The position numbers and the translations under genes were made by a program. A DNA stretch of 34,781 bases, from contig JAYPWI010000035.1 of the NCBI GenBank assembly GCA_038135065.1, positions 1 to 34,781 on the forward strand. Direction: 5' to 3'. The first letter of the stretch is position 1, and every line of letters starts with the position of its first letter. Under the pieces are notes generated by a model. That model did not search any database. It was not told the origin of the DNA and worked only from the letters and a program-made list of their open reading frames with translations. Below are positions 23,539-31,294 of the stretch, one piece after another. Source of the DNA: JAYPWI01 sp038135065 (lineage in GTDB: Bacteria > Actinomycetota > Acidimicrobiia > Acidimicrobiales > Poriferisodalaceae).

Positions 23539-24528
23539 ATGACCATGCCCACCATCTCGCTCGGGTTCCCCCCCGGGCCCCTGTGCCTCGAGGCAGCTGA
23601 TGTGGCCGAGGAGTGCGGCTACGAGCGTCTGTGGCTCTACGACTCGGCCGCCATCTGGGAGGACATCTGGATCCACATGGGCCTGGTGGCCGACCGCACC
23701 GAGCGGATCGCCCTCGGTACCGCTGTCCTCATCCCGAACCTGCGTCACGTCATGACCACGGCCTCCGCCGTGTTGACCATGGAACGGATGTGGCCGGGTC
23801 GGCTGACCCTGGGGTTCGGCACAGGCTTCACCGCCCGCCGGGTCCTGGGCCAGGGAGCGGTGAGCTGGGCCGCCACGTCCCGCTACATCCGGACCCTGAC
23901 CTCCCTGTTGGCCGGTGAGGTGGTGGAGATCGACGGGCGTCCCTGCCAGATGATCCACCACCCCGACATGGCCCTGGCCCGGCCGGTGCAGGTCCCCGTC
24001 ATCGTCTCCGCCCTGGGGCCCAAAGGCCAGGGCATCGCCCGGGACATCGCCGACGGGCTCATGATGCTCGGTCCCTCTGACGGCACCTGGTCGACCTTCG
24101 TGCAGATGGTGCACGGGACGGTGCTCGACCCGGGGGAGGGAATCCACGACCCCCGGGTGATCGACGCGGCCGGACCCTGGTGGGTCATGTCCCACCACTC
24201 CTCCTGGGAGGCATCACCCCAGCGGCTGGCCGGGGTACCCGGCGGCGAGGCCTACCTCGAGCGCCTGGCCGTGGACCGGCCGGCCGAGGAGGCCCATCTG
24301 GCCGTCCACGAGGGGCACGCCACCCACCTCACCGACCGAGATCGGATCCTGGTGGATGCAGCGGGCACCGACCTCCAGTGGACCCGGGGGTGGGTGGGCG
24401 ATCGGGCCTACATCAGGGACCGGTTGGCCGAGGTGGCGGCCTCGGGGACCACCGAGATCATCTACAACCCGGCTGGTGCCGACCCCATCCGGGAGGCCCG
24501 GGCCTTCGCCGACGCTGCGTTCGGCTGA
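23539..24528 (+). CDS. Luciferase-like (LLM) oxidoreductase downstream of ligAB
   Basis: A 329-residue luciferase-family flavoenzyme (FMN or F420). Signs are the N-terminal ISLGFPPGPLCLEAADVAEECGYERLWLYDS, RIALGTAVLIPNLRHVMTTA, GRLTLGFGTGFTARR and PVIVSALGPKGQGIA. A His/Trp-rich insertion (residues 214-270, WWVMSHHSSWE to HEGHATHL) is longer than usual. It differs clearly from the luciferase-like protein coupled to ligC, so the two are not recent duplicates. It starts 39 bases after ligB but has its own -10-like CAGACT 6 bases before the ATG. The neighbourhood suggests an oxygenation or reduction feeding protocatechuate; the substrate is unknown. It is convergent with ligI, ending in a shared hairpin. 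Confidence 0.86.
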   Translation: MTMPTISLGFPPGPLCLEAADVAEECGYERLWLYDSAAIWEDIWIHMGLVADRTERIALGTAVLIPNLRHVMTTASAVLTMERMWPGRLTLGFGTGFTARRVLGQGAVSWAATSRYIRTLTSLLAGEVVEIDGRPCQMIHHPDMALARPVQVPVIVSALGPKGQGIARDIADGLMMLGPSDGTWSTFVQMVHGTVLDPGEGIHDPRVIDAAGPWWVMSHHSSWEASPQRLAGVPGGEAYLERLAVDRPAEEAHLAVHEGHATHLTDRDRILVDAAGTDLQWTRGWVGDRAYIRDRLAEVAASGTTEIIYNPAGADPIREARAFADAAFG

Positions 24529-24542
24529 GCGGATCAGCCGAA
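24520..24542. terminator. Hairpin formed by the two convergent gene ends (luciferase-like gene and ligI)
   Basis: Perfect 9-bp arms TTCGGCTGA/TCAGCCGAA with loop GCGGA. Each arm is the last two sense codons plus stop (Phe-Gly-stop) of one gene, so the intergenic space is only the 5-base loop. Likely a bidirectional terminator. Confidence 0.55.
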
Positions 24543-25406
24543 GTCGTACAGGGTCTCGGGGTTGTCGACCAGGATCCGGTTGCGGACCGCCTCGTCGGGG
24601 GCGAACAGGGCCAGGGCGTCGACCAGGTCACCGTCGTCGGGCATGTGGCGCACGTTGGGGTGTGGCCAGTCGGTGCCCCACAGGATCCGATCAGGAGCGG
24701 TTGCGATGAGGGCCTGGGCGTAGGGCACCACGTCGTCGTAGGGGGGTGCTCCGCCCGCAGTGAGGCGCTCGGCGCCCGACACCTTCACCCAGGCTCGCTC
24801 GTCGGCCATGAGGTCCAGCAAGGCCCCGAAGGCTTCCTGTTCCACCCCGGCCGTGGCGTCGACCCGGGCCATGTGGTCGATCACGTAGGGGCAGGGCATC
24901 CGGTCGAGCAGTTCGGCGTAGGCCGGTAGGTCCTTGGCGTCGAAGTGCAGCACGATGTGCCACCCGAAGGGTTGGACCCGGTCCACCAGGCGCCAGAACA
25001 CGTCGATGTCGGGGGCCCCTCCGAGATGGGCCACGAAGTTGAACCGGGTGCCCCGCACCCCGGCGTCGTGCAGCGCGCCGATGTCGGCCGGGCTGAACGT
25101 CTCGTCGATCATGGCCACCCCGGCGTAGCGACCCCGCCCACGGTGCAAGGCGTCGACCATGGCCGCGTTGTCGGTGCCGTGGCAGCTGGCCTGCACGAAC
25201 ACGGCCCGGGACAGCCCGAGGCGGTCCTGGAGGGCCTCGAAGTCCTCGATCCCGGCATCCGGCGGGGTGTAGGTCGCTTCGGGGGCGAATGGGAACCGGG
25301 CGGCGGGTCCGAACACGTGGCAATGGGCATCGGTGGCCCTGGGGGGAGGACTGAATGCGGTGGGTGGGTGGGGAGAGGGGTGGGGAGGGGGGATGGTGGG
25401 TTCCAT
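24534..25406 (-). CDS. ligI: 2-Pyrone-4,6-dicarboxylate lactonase
   Basis: A 290-residue amidohydrolase that hydrolyses 2-pyrone-4,6-dicarboxylate to 4-oxalomesaconate. Motifs shared with SYK-6 LigI are TDAHCHVFGPAARFPF with the metal-site His28 and His30, VQASCHGTDNAA, GVRGTRFNFV, VIDHMARVD and WGTDWPHPNV with the catalytic Asp. Before this the first 23 residues are Pro/His-rich (PPPHPSPHPP), encoded by a C-rich tract whose complement is a G-quadruplex motif. The ATG at 25406 shares its first base with the ligU stop (TGATG) and follows GAGGAG, so it is coupled to ligU. Last gene of the ligJKUI operon. Confidence 0.95.
   Translation of the reverse strand: MEPTIPPPHPSPHPPTAFSPPPRATDAHCHVFGPAARFPFAPEATYTPPDAGIEDFEALQDRLGLSRAVFVQASCHGTDNAAMVDALHRGRGRYAGVAMIDETFSPADIGALHDAGVRGTRFNFVAHLGGAPDIDVFWRLVDRVQPFGWHIVLHFDAKDLPAYAELLDRMPCPYVIDHMARVDATAGVEQEAFGALLDLMADERAWVKVSGAERLTAGGAPPYDDVVPYAQALIATAPDRILWGTDWPHPNVRHMPDDGDLVDALALFAPDEAVRNRILVDNPETLYDFG
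25362..25392 (+). other. G-quadruplex motif opposite the ligI start region
   Basis: Six runs of 3-6 G joined by loops of 1-3 bases (runs at 25362, 25366, 25370, 25377, 25382 and 25387). The G-rich strand is the template strand of ligI, and the tract encodes the Pro/His-rich N-terminus of LigI. Confidence 0.6.
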
Positions 25407-26521
25407 CAATGCTCCTCGTTCGTCGTGCGGGGGAAGATCAGCCCGTCCATCAGCTTGCGGGCGGTGCGGACGATGCCCGAGCGGCCCACTGCGACCCCGG
25501 CGGGACTGTCGGGATCCTGGGCCAGCTCGACCCGAGCGGCGAAGGTGCCCGTCGGGTGCTCGACCTCCACTACGGCGGGGTCGGCACCGGGCACCAACAG
25601 CTCCGACCCCACTCCCCCGACCAGGCGCAGGGCGGTGGCCACGCTCACCGCGCCCAGCACCCCGATGGCGTCGTGGCAGCGATGGGGGATGAAGGTCCGG
25701 GTGCAGATCGAACCACCGGCCCGAGGCTCGGACACGAGGGTCATCTTGGGCACGGTCGCATCGGTCACGTCGCCGAGGCCCATCAGGGTCCCCGCCCCCA
25801 AGCGAATCTCCTCGAGGCGAGCTCTGAACGGGGCGTTTGCTTCGAGAACGTCACACGACTCCGCGCCGTCGATACCCAGGTCGGCGGCCCGCAGCACCAC
25901 GGTGGGCATGCCGTTGTCCACACAGGTCACCTCGACCCCGTCGATGACGTCCATCACCGACCCGGTGGGCAGGAGTTGACCGCAGGTCGATCCGGCCGTG
26001 TCCTCGAAGTCCAGGCGAACCTCGGCGGCCGTTCCCGGCACCCCGGAGATCGCCGTGTCACCGTCGTAGCGGGGCCGACCGGCGACGAGCGGAAAGGTGG
26101 AGGTGGCCACCGAGTCGGTGTTCACCATCCTGATGCGGACCGATGCCGTATCGCCGTCGGGGGCGCCGACCATGCCCCGCTCCAGGGCGTACTGCCCCAC
26201 CCCGGCCAGCAAGTTCCCACAGTTCTGGCGGTCGCTGACCACGTCGCTGTCCACCGCCACCTGGAGGAACAGGTACTCGACATCGACCTCGTTTCCCGCT
26301 GAGGGCCATACGACGGCCACCTTGGAAGTCAGGGGGTGAGCGCCCCCGATCCCGTCGATCTGCCGCGGGTCCGGGGACCCCATGACCTCCCTCAGGAGAC
26401 GGTCTCGCTGGTCGGGGTCGGCGGGAAGGTCACGGGCGTCGAAGTAGGCCCCTCGCGACGTACCGCCCCGCATCACCATGCACGAAACGCCGTCCGGTAG
26501 CGGTGCCGCTGCAGCGGTCAC
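25406..26521 (-). CDS. ligU: 4-Oxalomesaconate tautomerase (PrpF family)
   Basis: A 371-residue PrpF-family isomerase. It starts with CMVMRGGTSRGAYFDARDLP, the family signature, then GGAHPLTSKVAVV, the Cys in QNCGNLLAGVG, and VEVTCVDNGMPTVVLRAADLG; the closing IVRTARKLMDG is also typical. In the 4,5-cleavage pathway LigU interconverts the tautomers of 4-oxalomesaconate so that LigJ can hydrate it. PrpF relatives also isomerise aconitate, but position between ligK and ligI decides the role. GTG start at 26521, 3 bases after the ligK stop, with only a weak GGAG-like site; ends overlapping ligI by one base. Confidence 0.93.
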   Translation of the reverse strand: MTAAAAPLPDGVSCMVMRGGTSRGAYFDARDLPADPDQRDRLLREVMGSPDPRQIDGIGGAHPLTSKVAVVWPSAGNEVDVEYLFLQVAVDSDVVSDRQNCGNLLAGVGQYALERGMVGAPDGDTASVRIRMVNTDSVATSTFPLVAGRPRYDGDTAISGVPGTAAEVRLDFEDTAGSTCGQLLPTGSVMDVIDGVEVTCVDNGMPTVVLRAADLGIDGAESCDVLEANAPFRARLEEIRLGAGTLMGLGDVTDATVPKMTLVSEPRAGGSICTRTFIPHRCHDAIGVLGAVSVATALRLVGGVGSELLVPGADPAVVEVEHPTGTFAARVELAQDPDSPAGVAVGRSGIVRTARKLMDGLIFPRTTNEEH

Positions 26522-26524
26522 CGG

Positions 26525-27208
26525 TCAGTCCACCCACTCCACGCCCAGCCCGATCAGCTGGTCCCGCAGCCCGTACATGTCGAGGCCGAGCTCACCTGCT
26601 TCGAGCCGGGCCCGGGTGCCCGCCTCCTTGGCCAGCCGAGCCTCGGTCTGTTCGAGCCCCCACCCGGCCTCGGTCCGGGGCACGGCCACCACCCCGTCGT
26701 CGTCACCGCAGATGACGTCGCCTGGTTCGATGATCACCCCACCGATGCTGATGGGTACGTTCACCGACCCCGGGGTGGCCTTCACCGTTCCCTCGCACGA
26801 GACGTGACGGGTCCACACCGCGAACCCCATGGCCCGCAGGTCCAAGGTGTCCCGCACCCCGGCATCCATCACCAGGCCCACCACTCCCCTGGCCATCAGC
26901 GACGAGGCCAGTAGGTCACCGAACATCCCATGGGTGGAGGGGGCCGTGGTGGTCACCACCATCACGTCGCCGGGCTCGCACACCTCGACCGCGGCGTGGA
27001 TCATGAGGTTGTCGCCGGGGTGACACACGACGGTGACTGCGGAGCCGCCGACCCGCACCCCTTCTTGGATGGGGCGCAACTCGGGGCCCAGGTAGCCACG
27101 CCGCCCGATGGCTTCGTGGACGGTGGCCGTTCCCGCCTGCCCCAGCGCCTGGATCGTCGCAGGGTCCGCCCGCTCGATCGTGGTCCGCACGATGTGTCGG
27201 TTGACCAT
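26525..27208 (-). CDS. ligK: 4-Carboxy-4-hydroxy-2-oxoadipate aldolase
   Basis: A 227-residue RraA-like/HMG aldolase. It cleaves 4-carboxy-4-hydroxy-2-oxoadipate to pyruvate and oxaloacetate with a divalent metal, the last step of the pathway. Signs are TATVHEAIGRRGYL, GDNLMIHAAVEVCEPGDVMVV, the Arg-Asp pair in VMDAGVRDTLDL that binds substrate and metal, and GDVICGDDDGVVAVPR. Length matches the family. The ATG at 27208 shares its A with the ligJ stop (TGATG) and GGAGG is upstream inside ligJ; a GTG three bases earlier is in frame but less likely. Confidence 0.94.
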   Translation of the reverse strand: MVNRHIVRTTIERADPATIQALGQAGTATVHEAIGRRGYLGPELRPIQEGVRVGGSAVTVVCHPGDNLMIHAAVEVCEPGDVMVVTTTAPSTHGMFGDLLASSLMARGVVGLVMDAGVRDTLDLRAMGFAVWTRHVSCEGTVKATPGSVNVPISIGGVIIEPGDVICGDDDGVVAVPRTEAGWGLEQTEARLAKEAGTRARLEAGELGLDMYGLRDQLIGLGVEWVD

Positions 27209-28239
27209 CACCCACCTCCTTGGGCAGACAGGGCTTCGGCCAGTCGGGGGTACACCCGCTGGGCGTTCCCTGCGAAGACCAGGGCCTTGGCGTCGTCGGT
27301 CAGATCGGCGCCGTCGATGTAGCGGCGGGTGTCGTCGAAGTTGTGGCCCGTGGTGGGGTCGACCCCCCGGACCGCCCCGACCATCTCCGATGCGAACAGG
27401 ATGTTCTGCGGGGGGATGACCTCGACCAGCAGGTCGATCCCGGCCTGGTGGTACACGCAGGTGTCGAAGTACACGTTGCCGAGCAGCAGTTCGTCGAGGG
27501 GACGCAAGCCCATGTCCTGGGCCATGCCGCGGAATCGCCCCCAGTGGTAGGGCACGGCTCCCCCACCGTGGGGGATCACGAAGCGCAGGTCAGGATGGTC
27601 GGCGAAGAGGTCCGACATCATCATCTGCACGAAGGCGGTGGTGTCAGCCCCCAGGTAGTGGGAGCTGGTGGCGTGGAAGTTCTCGTTGCAGGTATCGCTG
27701 ACGTGGATCATGCCCGGCACGTCCAACTCGGCCATGGCCTCCCACAGGGGCCACCAGTACCGGTCGGACAGTGGCGGGCCGGTCCAGAACCCACCAGAGG
27801 GATCCGGGTTCACGTTGCAGCCGATGAACCCCATCTCCTCCACACAGCGGCGCAGCTCCCGAACCGATGCGTCGATCGAGGTCCCCGGCGACTGGGGCAG
27901 CTGACAGACGGGGACGAAGTTGGAGGGGAACAGGTCGCAGACCCGGCGGATGAGCTCGTTGCAGTGCTCCGACCAGAACCGCGAAGTGTGCTCGTTCCCC
28001 TCGTGATGGCCCATGGCCGAGGCCCTCGGCGAGAAAATGGTCAGATCCGACCCGCGCTCGCGTTGTAGACGGAGCTGGTTCTTCTCGATGCTCTCCACGA
28101 TGGCGTCATCGCTGATGCCGAGCGTGCCCTTGTCTCCGACATGGAGGGGGTCAGCATCCAGGGCCGCTCGCTGGGCGTCGCGGTAGGCACCCAACTGGGC
28201 GGGTGCCGTGGTGTAGTGGCCGTGGCAGTCGATGATCAT
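27208..28239 (-). CDS. ligJ: 4-Oxalomesaconate hydratase
   Basis: A 343-residue zinc amidohydrolase-fold hydratase, nearly collinear with SYK-6 LigJ. It begins MIIDCHGHYTTAP with metal-site His6 and His8, then NQLRLQRERGSDLTIFSPRA, NVNPDPSGG, HYLGADTTAFVQ, IPHGGGAVPYHWGRFRG and NILFASEMVGAVRGVDP. It adds water to 4-oxalomesaconate giving 4-carboxy-4-hydroxy-2-oxoadipate. The frame remains open far upstream antisense of nothing useful; the ATG at 28239, overlapping the stop of the FMN dehydrogenase by 4 bases, matches the family N-terminus exactly. Coupled to ligK by a one-base overlap. Confidence 0.96.
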   Translation of the reverse strand: MIIDCHGHYTTAPAQLGAYRDAQRAALDADPLHVGDKGTLGISDDAIVESIEKNQLRLQRERGSDLTIFSPRASAMGHHEGNEHTSRFWSEHCNELIRRVCDLFPSNFVPVCQLPQSPGTSIDASVRELRRCVEEMGFIGCNVNPDPSGGFWTGPPLSDRYWWPLWEAMAELDVPGMIHVSDTCNENFHATSSHYLGADTTAFVQMMMSDLFADHPDLRFVIPHGGGAVPYHWGRFRGMAQDMGLRPLDELLLGNVYFDTCVYHQAGIDLLVEVIPPQNILFASEMVGAVRGVDPTTGHNFDDTRRYIDGADLTDDAKALVFAGNAQRVYPRLAEALSAQGGG

Positions 28240-29468
28240 GTCGGGTCTCCGGCCTCGTTCGGCATGCGGATCAGGTCGCGGTTCAGGTCGGATATCGAAC
28301 CCACCCCCGACAGCACCATGGTGCGCTCCACCCCCTGGCGGAGAAACTCGAGCACCCAGTCCACCCCCCGCTCGCCGGCCGCCCCGAGGGCGTAGAAGTA
28401 GGCCCGGCCGATCATGCAGGCATCGGCCCCCAGGGCCACCGCCTTCACGATGTCGCTCCCCCGGCGGATCCCACCGTCGCACAGGATGGCGGTCCGGCCA
28501 CCTACCGCATCGGCCACTGGGGCCACCAGATCGATGGGGGCTGGTGCGCCGTCGAGCTGTCGCCCCCCGTGGTTGGACAGGATCACCCCGTCGAGGCCCA
28601 TGTCGGCAGCAAGCACCGCGTCGTCGACGGTCTGGACCCCCTTGATCATCACCATGCCGGGCCAATTCGCCGCGAACCACTCGATGTCGGACCACGACAG
28701 GCTCGGGTCGAACTGGCTGTTGATGTACGCCGAGAGCGACACGGCCGTGCTGCCGTCGTCGAGTCCTCCGGTGACGTTGGCGAAGGTGATCGGCTCGGCT
28801 CGGATGAAGTCCCAGGTCCAGGCCGGGTGGAAGGCTCCGTCCACGATGGTGTCGAGACCGATCTTGGGCGGCAGGCTGAATCCGCGACGGACGTCTCGCT
28901 CACGACGACCGAGCACGGCCGTGTCGACGGTGATCATGATGCCCTCGTACCCGGCCGCCCAGGCCCGGTCGAGCATGTCCTTGACCATGGCCCGATCCCG
29001 CCACACGTACACCTGGAACCACTTCCGGCCGGTGTTGACGGCGGCCACCTCCTCGATGGAGCGGGTGCCCATGGTGGACAACGAGTAGGGCAGACCGGCC
29101 CGCTGGGTTGCCCGGGCCACGGCCAGCTCTCCCTGGCTGTGGGCGATCCGGTCGAAGCCGGTCGGCGAGATCATGAGGGGGAATGGCAGCCGCCCACCCA
29201 GTAGCTCGGTCGAGGTGTCGACATGGGCGACGTCTCGCAGGACTCGGGGACGGAACTCGTAACGATCGAAGGCTCTGACGTTGTGGGCTGCGGTGAGCTC
29301 GTCCTCGGCCGCACCATCGATGTAGTCGAACACCCCGGCGGGCAGGCGGCGCTTGGCGAGGCGGCGCAGGTCACCCACGTCAGCCACCCTGTTCAAGCGC
29401 CGTTGCACGGGATCCCGTTCGAACTCACGGAACCGCACGACCGATCGCAGTGTCTCGTACATGCCCAC
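28236..29468 (-). CDS. FMN-dependent 2-hydroxyacid dehydrogenase (mandelate/lactate oxidase type)
   Basis: A 410-residue member of the glycolate oxidase/flavocytochrome b2/mandelate dehydrogenase family. Active-site residues are visible: Tyr154 (FQVYVWRD), Lys276 (MIKGVQ), His300 and Arg303 (SNHGGRQLDG), with the FMN phosphate site at CDGGIRRGSDIVKA and GADACMIGR. It oxidises an L-2-hydroxy acid to a 2-oxo acid. Position as first gene of the ligJKUI operon suggests an aromatic 2-hydroxy acid such as a mandelate, or a pathway side product. GTG 29468 was chosen because GGAGGT is 6 bases before it; ATG 29462 is the alternative. TACGCT (complement of 29490-29495) gives a promoter with a leader of about 15 bases. 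Confidence 0.91.
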   Translation of the reverse strand: MGMYETLRSVVRFREFERDPVQRRLNRVADVGDLRRLAKRRLPAGVFDYIDGAAEDELTAAHNVRAFDRYEFRPRVLRDVAHVDTSTELLGGRLPFPLMISPTGFDRIAHSQGELAVARATQRAGLPYSLSTMGTRSIEEVAAVNTGRKWFQVYVWRDRAMVKDMLDRAWAAGYEGIMITVDTAVLGRRERDVRRGFSLPPKIGLDTIVDGAFHPAWTWDFIRAEPITFANVTGGLDDGSTAVSLSAYINSQFDPSLSWSDIEWFAANWPGMVMIKGVQTVDDAVLAADMGLDGVILSNHGGRQLDGAPAPIDLVAPVADAVGGRTAILCDGGIRRGSDIVKAVALGADACMIGRAYFYALGAAGERGVDWVLEFLRQGVERTMVLSGVGSISDLNRDLIRMPNEAGDPT

Positions 29469-29489
29469 GGCGCTACCTCCTGGAGGGGG

Positions 29490-29495
29490 AGCGTA
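29490..29495 (-). promoter_or_regulatory. -10 element, FMN dehydrogenase-ligJKUI operon
   Basis: TACGCT on the minus strand; transcription would start near 29483, giving a leader of about 15 bases with GGAGGT, unlike the leaderless genes nearby. Confidence 0.4.
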
Positions 29496-29535
29496 CGAGG
29501 TCGCCTGACCAGCGTCGAACGGTGGCGGTGGGCAC

Positions 29536-30831
29536 TCAGTCCCAGAGTCGGCGGGCGGCTTCGGCGTGTCGCCGTCGCACCTCGGCCAGATCGACCCCCA
29601 CCAGGTTCCCGTCGGCCACGACCAGTTCGCCCCCGACCACCAGGTGTCGAACCAGCCGGTCGGGACCGAACACCAGGGCGGTGTGGGGGTCGGCGATGTC
29701 ACCGAGGTCGTCACCGGGCCACACGGCCAGATCGGCTGCCGCCCCGACTTCCAACCGGCCGAGGTCGTCTCGGCCCAGGCAGCGGGCCCCGCCTCGGGTT
29801 CCGAGATCGATCACGTCGAGCGCCGAGAGGGCATCGGGTCGCAGCTCGCGCAGACGAGCCGTGTAGAGGGCCTGGCGCAGCTCGGGGAAGAGGCGACCCA
29901 CCTCGTTGGAGGCCACCCCGTCGACCCCGAGGCCGACCGGGGCCCCCGCGGCCAACAGGTCGGTGACCCGGCACATGCCGGCGGCCAGCCGGGCGTTGGA
30001 CGACGGGCAATGGGCCACCCCGGTACCCGCTGCACCCAGTCGGGCGACCTCGTCGTGGTCCAGGTGGATGGCGTGGGCGAGCCACACGTCGTCACCCAAC
30101 CAACCCCAGGACTCCAGCACGTCGACGGGTCGGGCCCCGAACCGCTCGAGGCAGTGCTCTTGCTCCTCGACCGTCTCGCACAGATGGGTGTGCAGGCGCA
30201 GGCCCCGGGACCGAGCGAGCTCGGCGGACGCCACCATCAGTTCGGTGCTGACCGAGAAGGGGCTGCACGGGGCGACCACGATGTCGACCATCTGGTCGGC
30301 GGCGTAGGCGTCGGCCAACCGCACGGTGGAGGCCAGGATGTCGTCGAGGTCCTCCACCACCCGATCGGGGGGCAGCCCACCCTGGGACTCACCGAGGTCC
30401 ATCGATCCCCTCGACAGCTGGAGCCGCACCCCGATGGTTCGGGCTGCCTCCACGATGGCGTCGAACACCGAATCGTCGCCGCCGGGCACCACGTAATGGT
30501 GGTCGAACACGGTGGTGCACCCGCTGAGAGCGAGCTCGGCCATCCCGACGGTGGCGGCCGTGTTGGCGTCCTCGACGGACAGTCGGGCCCATACGGGGTA
30601 CAGCTCGACCAGCCAGTCGAACAGGTTGCACCCCGTCGCCCTTCCCCGGGTCAACCACTGGTACAGGTGATGGTGGGTGTTGACCAGACCTGGGGTCACG
30701 ATGTCGCCGCTGACGTCGAGCACCCGGTCGCCGGGCAGGGCGGCCACCGCTCCCAGCCCGGAGATCACCCCGTCGGTGACGGCCACGTCACCGGTCCGGG
30801 CCCCGCGCAGCACCAACCTGGACTCGGTCAT
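29536..30831 (-). CDS. 8-Oxoguanine-deaminase-like amidohydrolase
   Basis: A 431-residue cytosine-deaminase-type amidohydrolase (AtzB/TrzN/8-oxoguanine deaminase group). Metal ligands His53 and His55 lie in NTHHHLYQWLTRG; later come HTHLCETVEEQEHC, the His of AHAIHLD and the Asp of LGVDGVASNE. The stretches LYPVWARL, RLQLSRGSMDLGESQGGLPP and VAPCSPFSVS are what I recall for 8-oxoguanine deaminases, so deamination of an oxidised purine or similar N-heterocycle is the best guess. ATG 30831 was chosen over GTG 30837 because GGAGGG sits just before it at good spacing. TATCGT (complement of 30871-30876) could be its -10. It is divergent from the second LigA-like gene. Confidence 0.86.
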   Translation of the reverse strand: MTESRLVLRGARTGDVAVTDGVISGLGAVAALPGDRVLDVSGDIVTPGLVNTHHHLYQWLTRGRATGCNLFDWLVELYPVWARLSVEDANTAATVGMAELALSGCTTVFDHHYVVPGGDDSVFDAIVEAARTIGVRLQLSRGSMDLGESQGGLPPDRVVEDLDDILASTVRLADAYAADQMVDIVVAPCSPFSVSTELMVASAELARSRGLRLHTHLCETVEEQEHCLERFGARPVDVLESWGWLGDDVWLAHAIHLDHDEVARLGAAGTGVAHCPSSNARLAAGMCRVTDLLAAGAPVGLGVDGVASNEVGRLFPELRQALYTARLRELRPDALSALDVIDLGTRGGARCLGRDDLGRLEVGAAADLAVWPGDDLGDIADPHTALVFGPDRLVRHLVVGGELVVADGNLVGVDLAEVRRRHAEAARRLWD

Positions 30832-30870
30832 CGTCACCCTCCCCGTGGCGCGGTTCCTGCCACCCTCGAA

Positions 30871-30876
30871 ACGATA
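30871..30876 (-). promoter_or_regulatory. -10 element, 8-oxoguanine-deaminase-like gene
   Basis: TATCGT on the minus strand, 39 bases before the ATG, would give a leader with GGAGGG. Confidence 0.35.
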
Positions 30877-30907
30877 GGCACGTGGGTTCCGAACGGGAAG
30901 CGGGGCC

Positions 30908-30913
30908 TAGAGT
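30908..30913 (+). promoter_or_regulatory. -10 element, second LigA-like gene
   Basis: TAGAGT ends 9 bases before the ATG at 30923; transcription would start at or 2-3 bases before the start codon. Confidence 0.4.
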
Positions 30914-30922
30914 GGTCGGGTC

Positions 30923-31294
30923 ATGAGCCTGTACTACGTGCAGAAGTTCCTCTATGAGTTCAACCGCGACGACCGGGTGAAGGCGGCCTTCACCGACGAC
31001 CCTCAGGCCGCCGTCGACCAGTACGACCTGACCGCCGAGGAGCGCCAAGCCCTGCTCGACGCCGACTTCGGCAAGCTGTTCCACCTCGGGGTGAACGGTC
31101 AGATCCTGATGCATTTCGGGGCTCACCACGGGGTGCCGTGGCCCGAGTACGTCCAGTGCTTGGCCGATGGCATCGCCACCCATGGTCCGGTGCGAGAAGG
31201 CGTATACGCAGTAACGGGCTACGAGGGCATCGAGGCCCACACCGCAGCCCTTGGGCAGCGGACCCCTGCAGCAGAGAACGAAGGAGGCTCCTGA
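30923..31294 (+). CDS. LigA-like small subunit of a second extradiol dioxygenase
   Basis: A 123-residue helical protein of the LigA type, different from ligA at 22265. It starts SLYYVQKFLYEFNRD and has a YDLTAEERQALLDADFGKLF segment equivalent to LDRFDLTDEQR in ligA. It then has GVNGQILMHFGAHHGVPWPEY, where ligA has GGNIYYTFKLAALDG, and the end diverges entirely. The distinct C-terminal half suggests a different substrate from protocatechuate. It overlaps the LigB-like gene by one base (TGATG). TAGAGT lies 9 bases before the ATG, slightly longer than the leaderless spacing elsewhere in the window. Confidence 0.85.
   Translation: MSLYYVQKFLYEFNRDDRVKAAFTDDPQAAVDQYDLTAEERQALLDADFGKLFHLGVNGQILMHFGAHHGVPWPEYVQCLADGIATHGPVREGVYAVTGYEGIEAHTAALGQRTPAAENEGGS

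Noticed and set aside
22960..24198. A 412-codon open frame on the minus strand
   Set aside because: It crosses ligB and the luciferase-like gene in antisense and shows only low-complexity residues.
28240..28695. N-terminal extension of ligJ by about 150 codons
   Set aside because: The frame is open, but it overlaps the FMN dehydrogenase active-site region, and the family N-terminus (MIIDCHGHY) starts at 28239.
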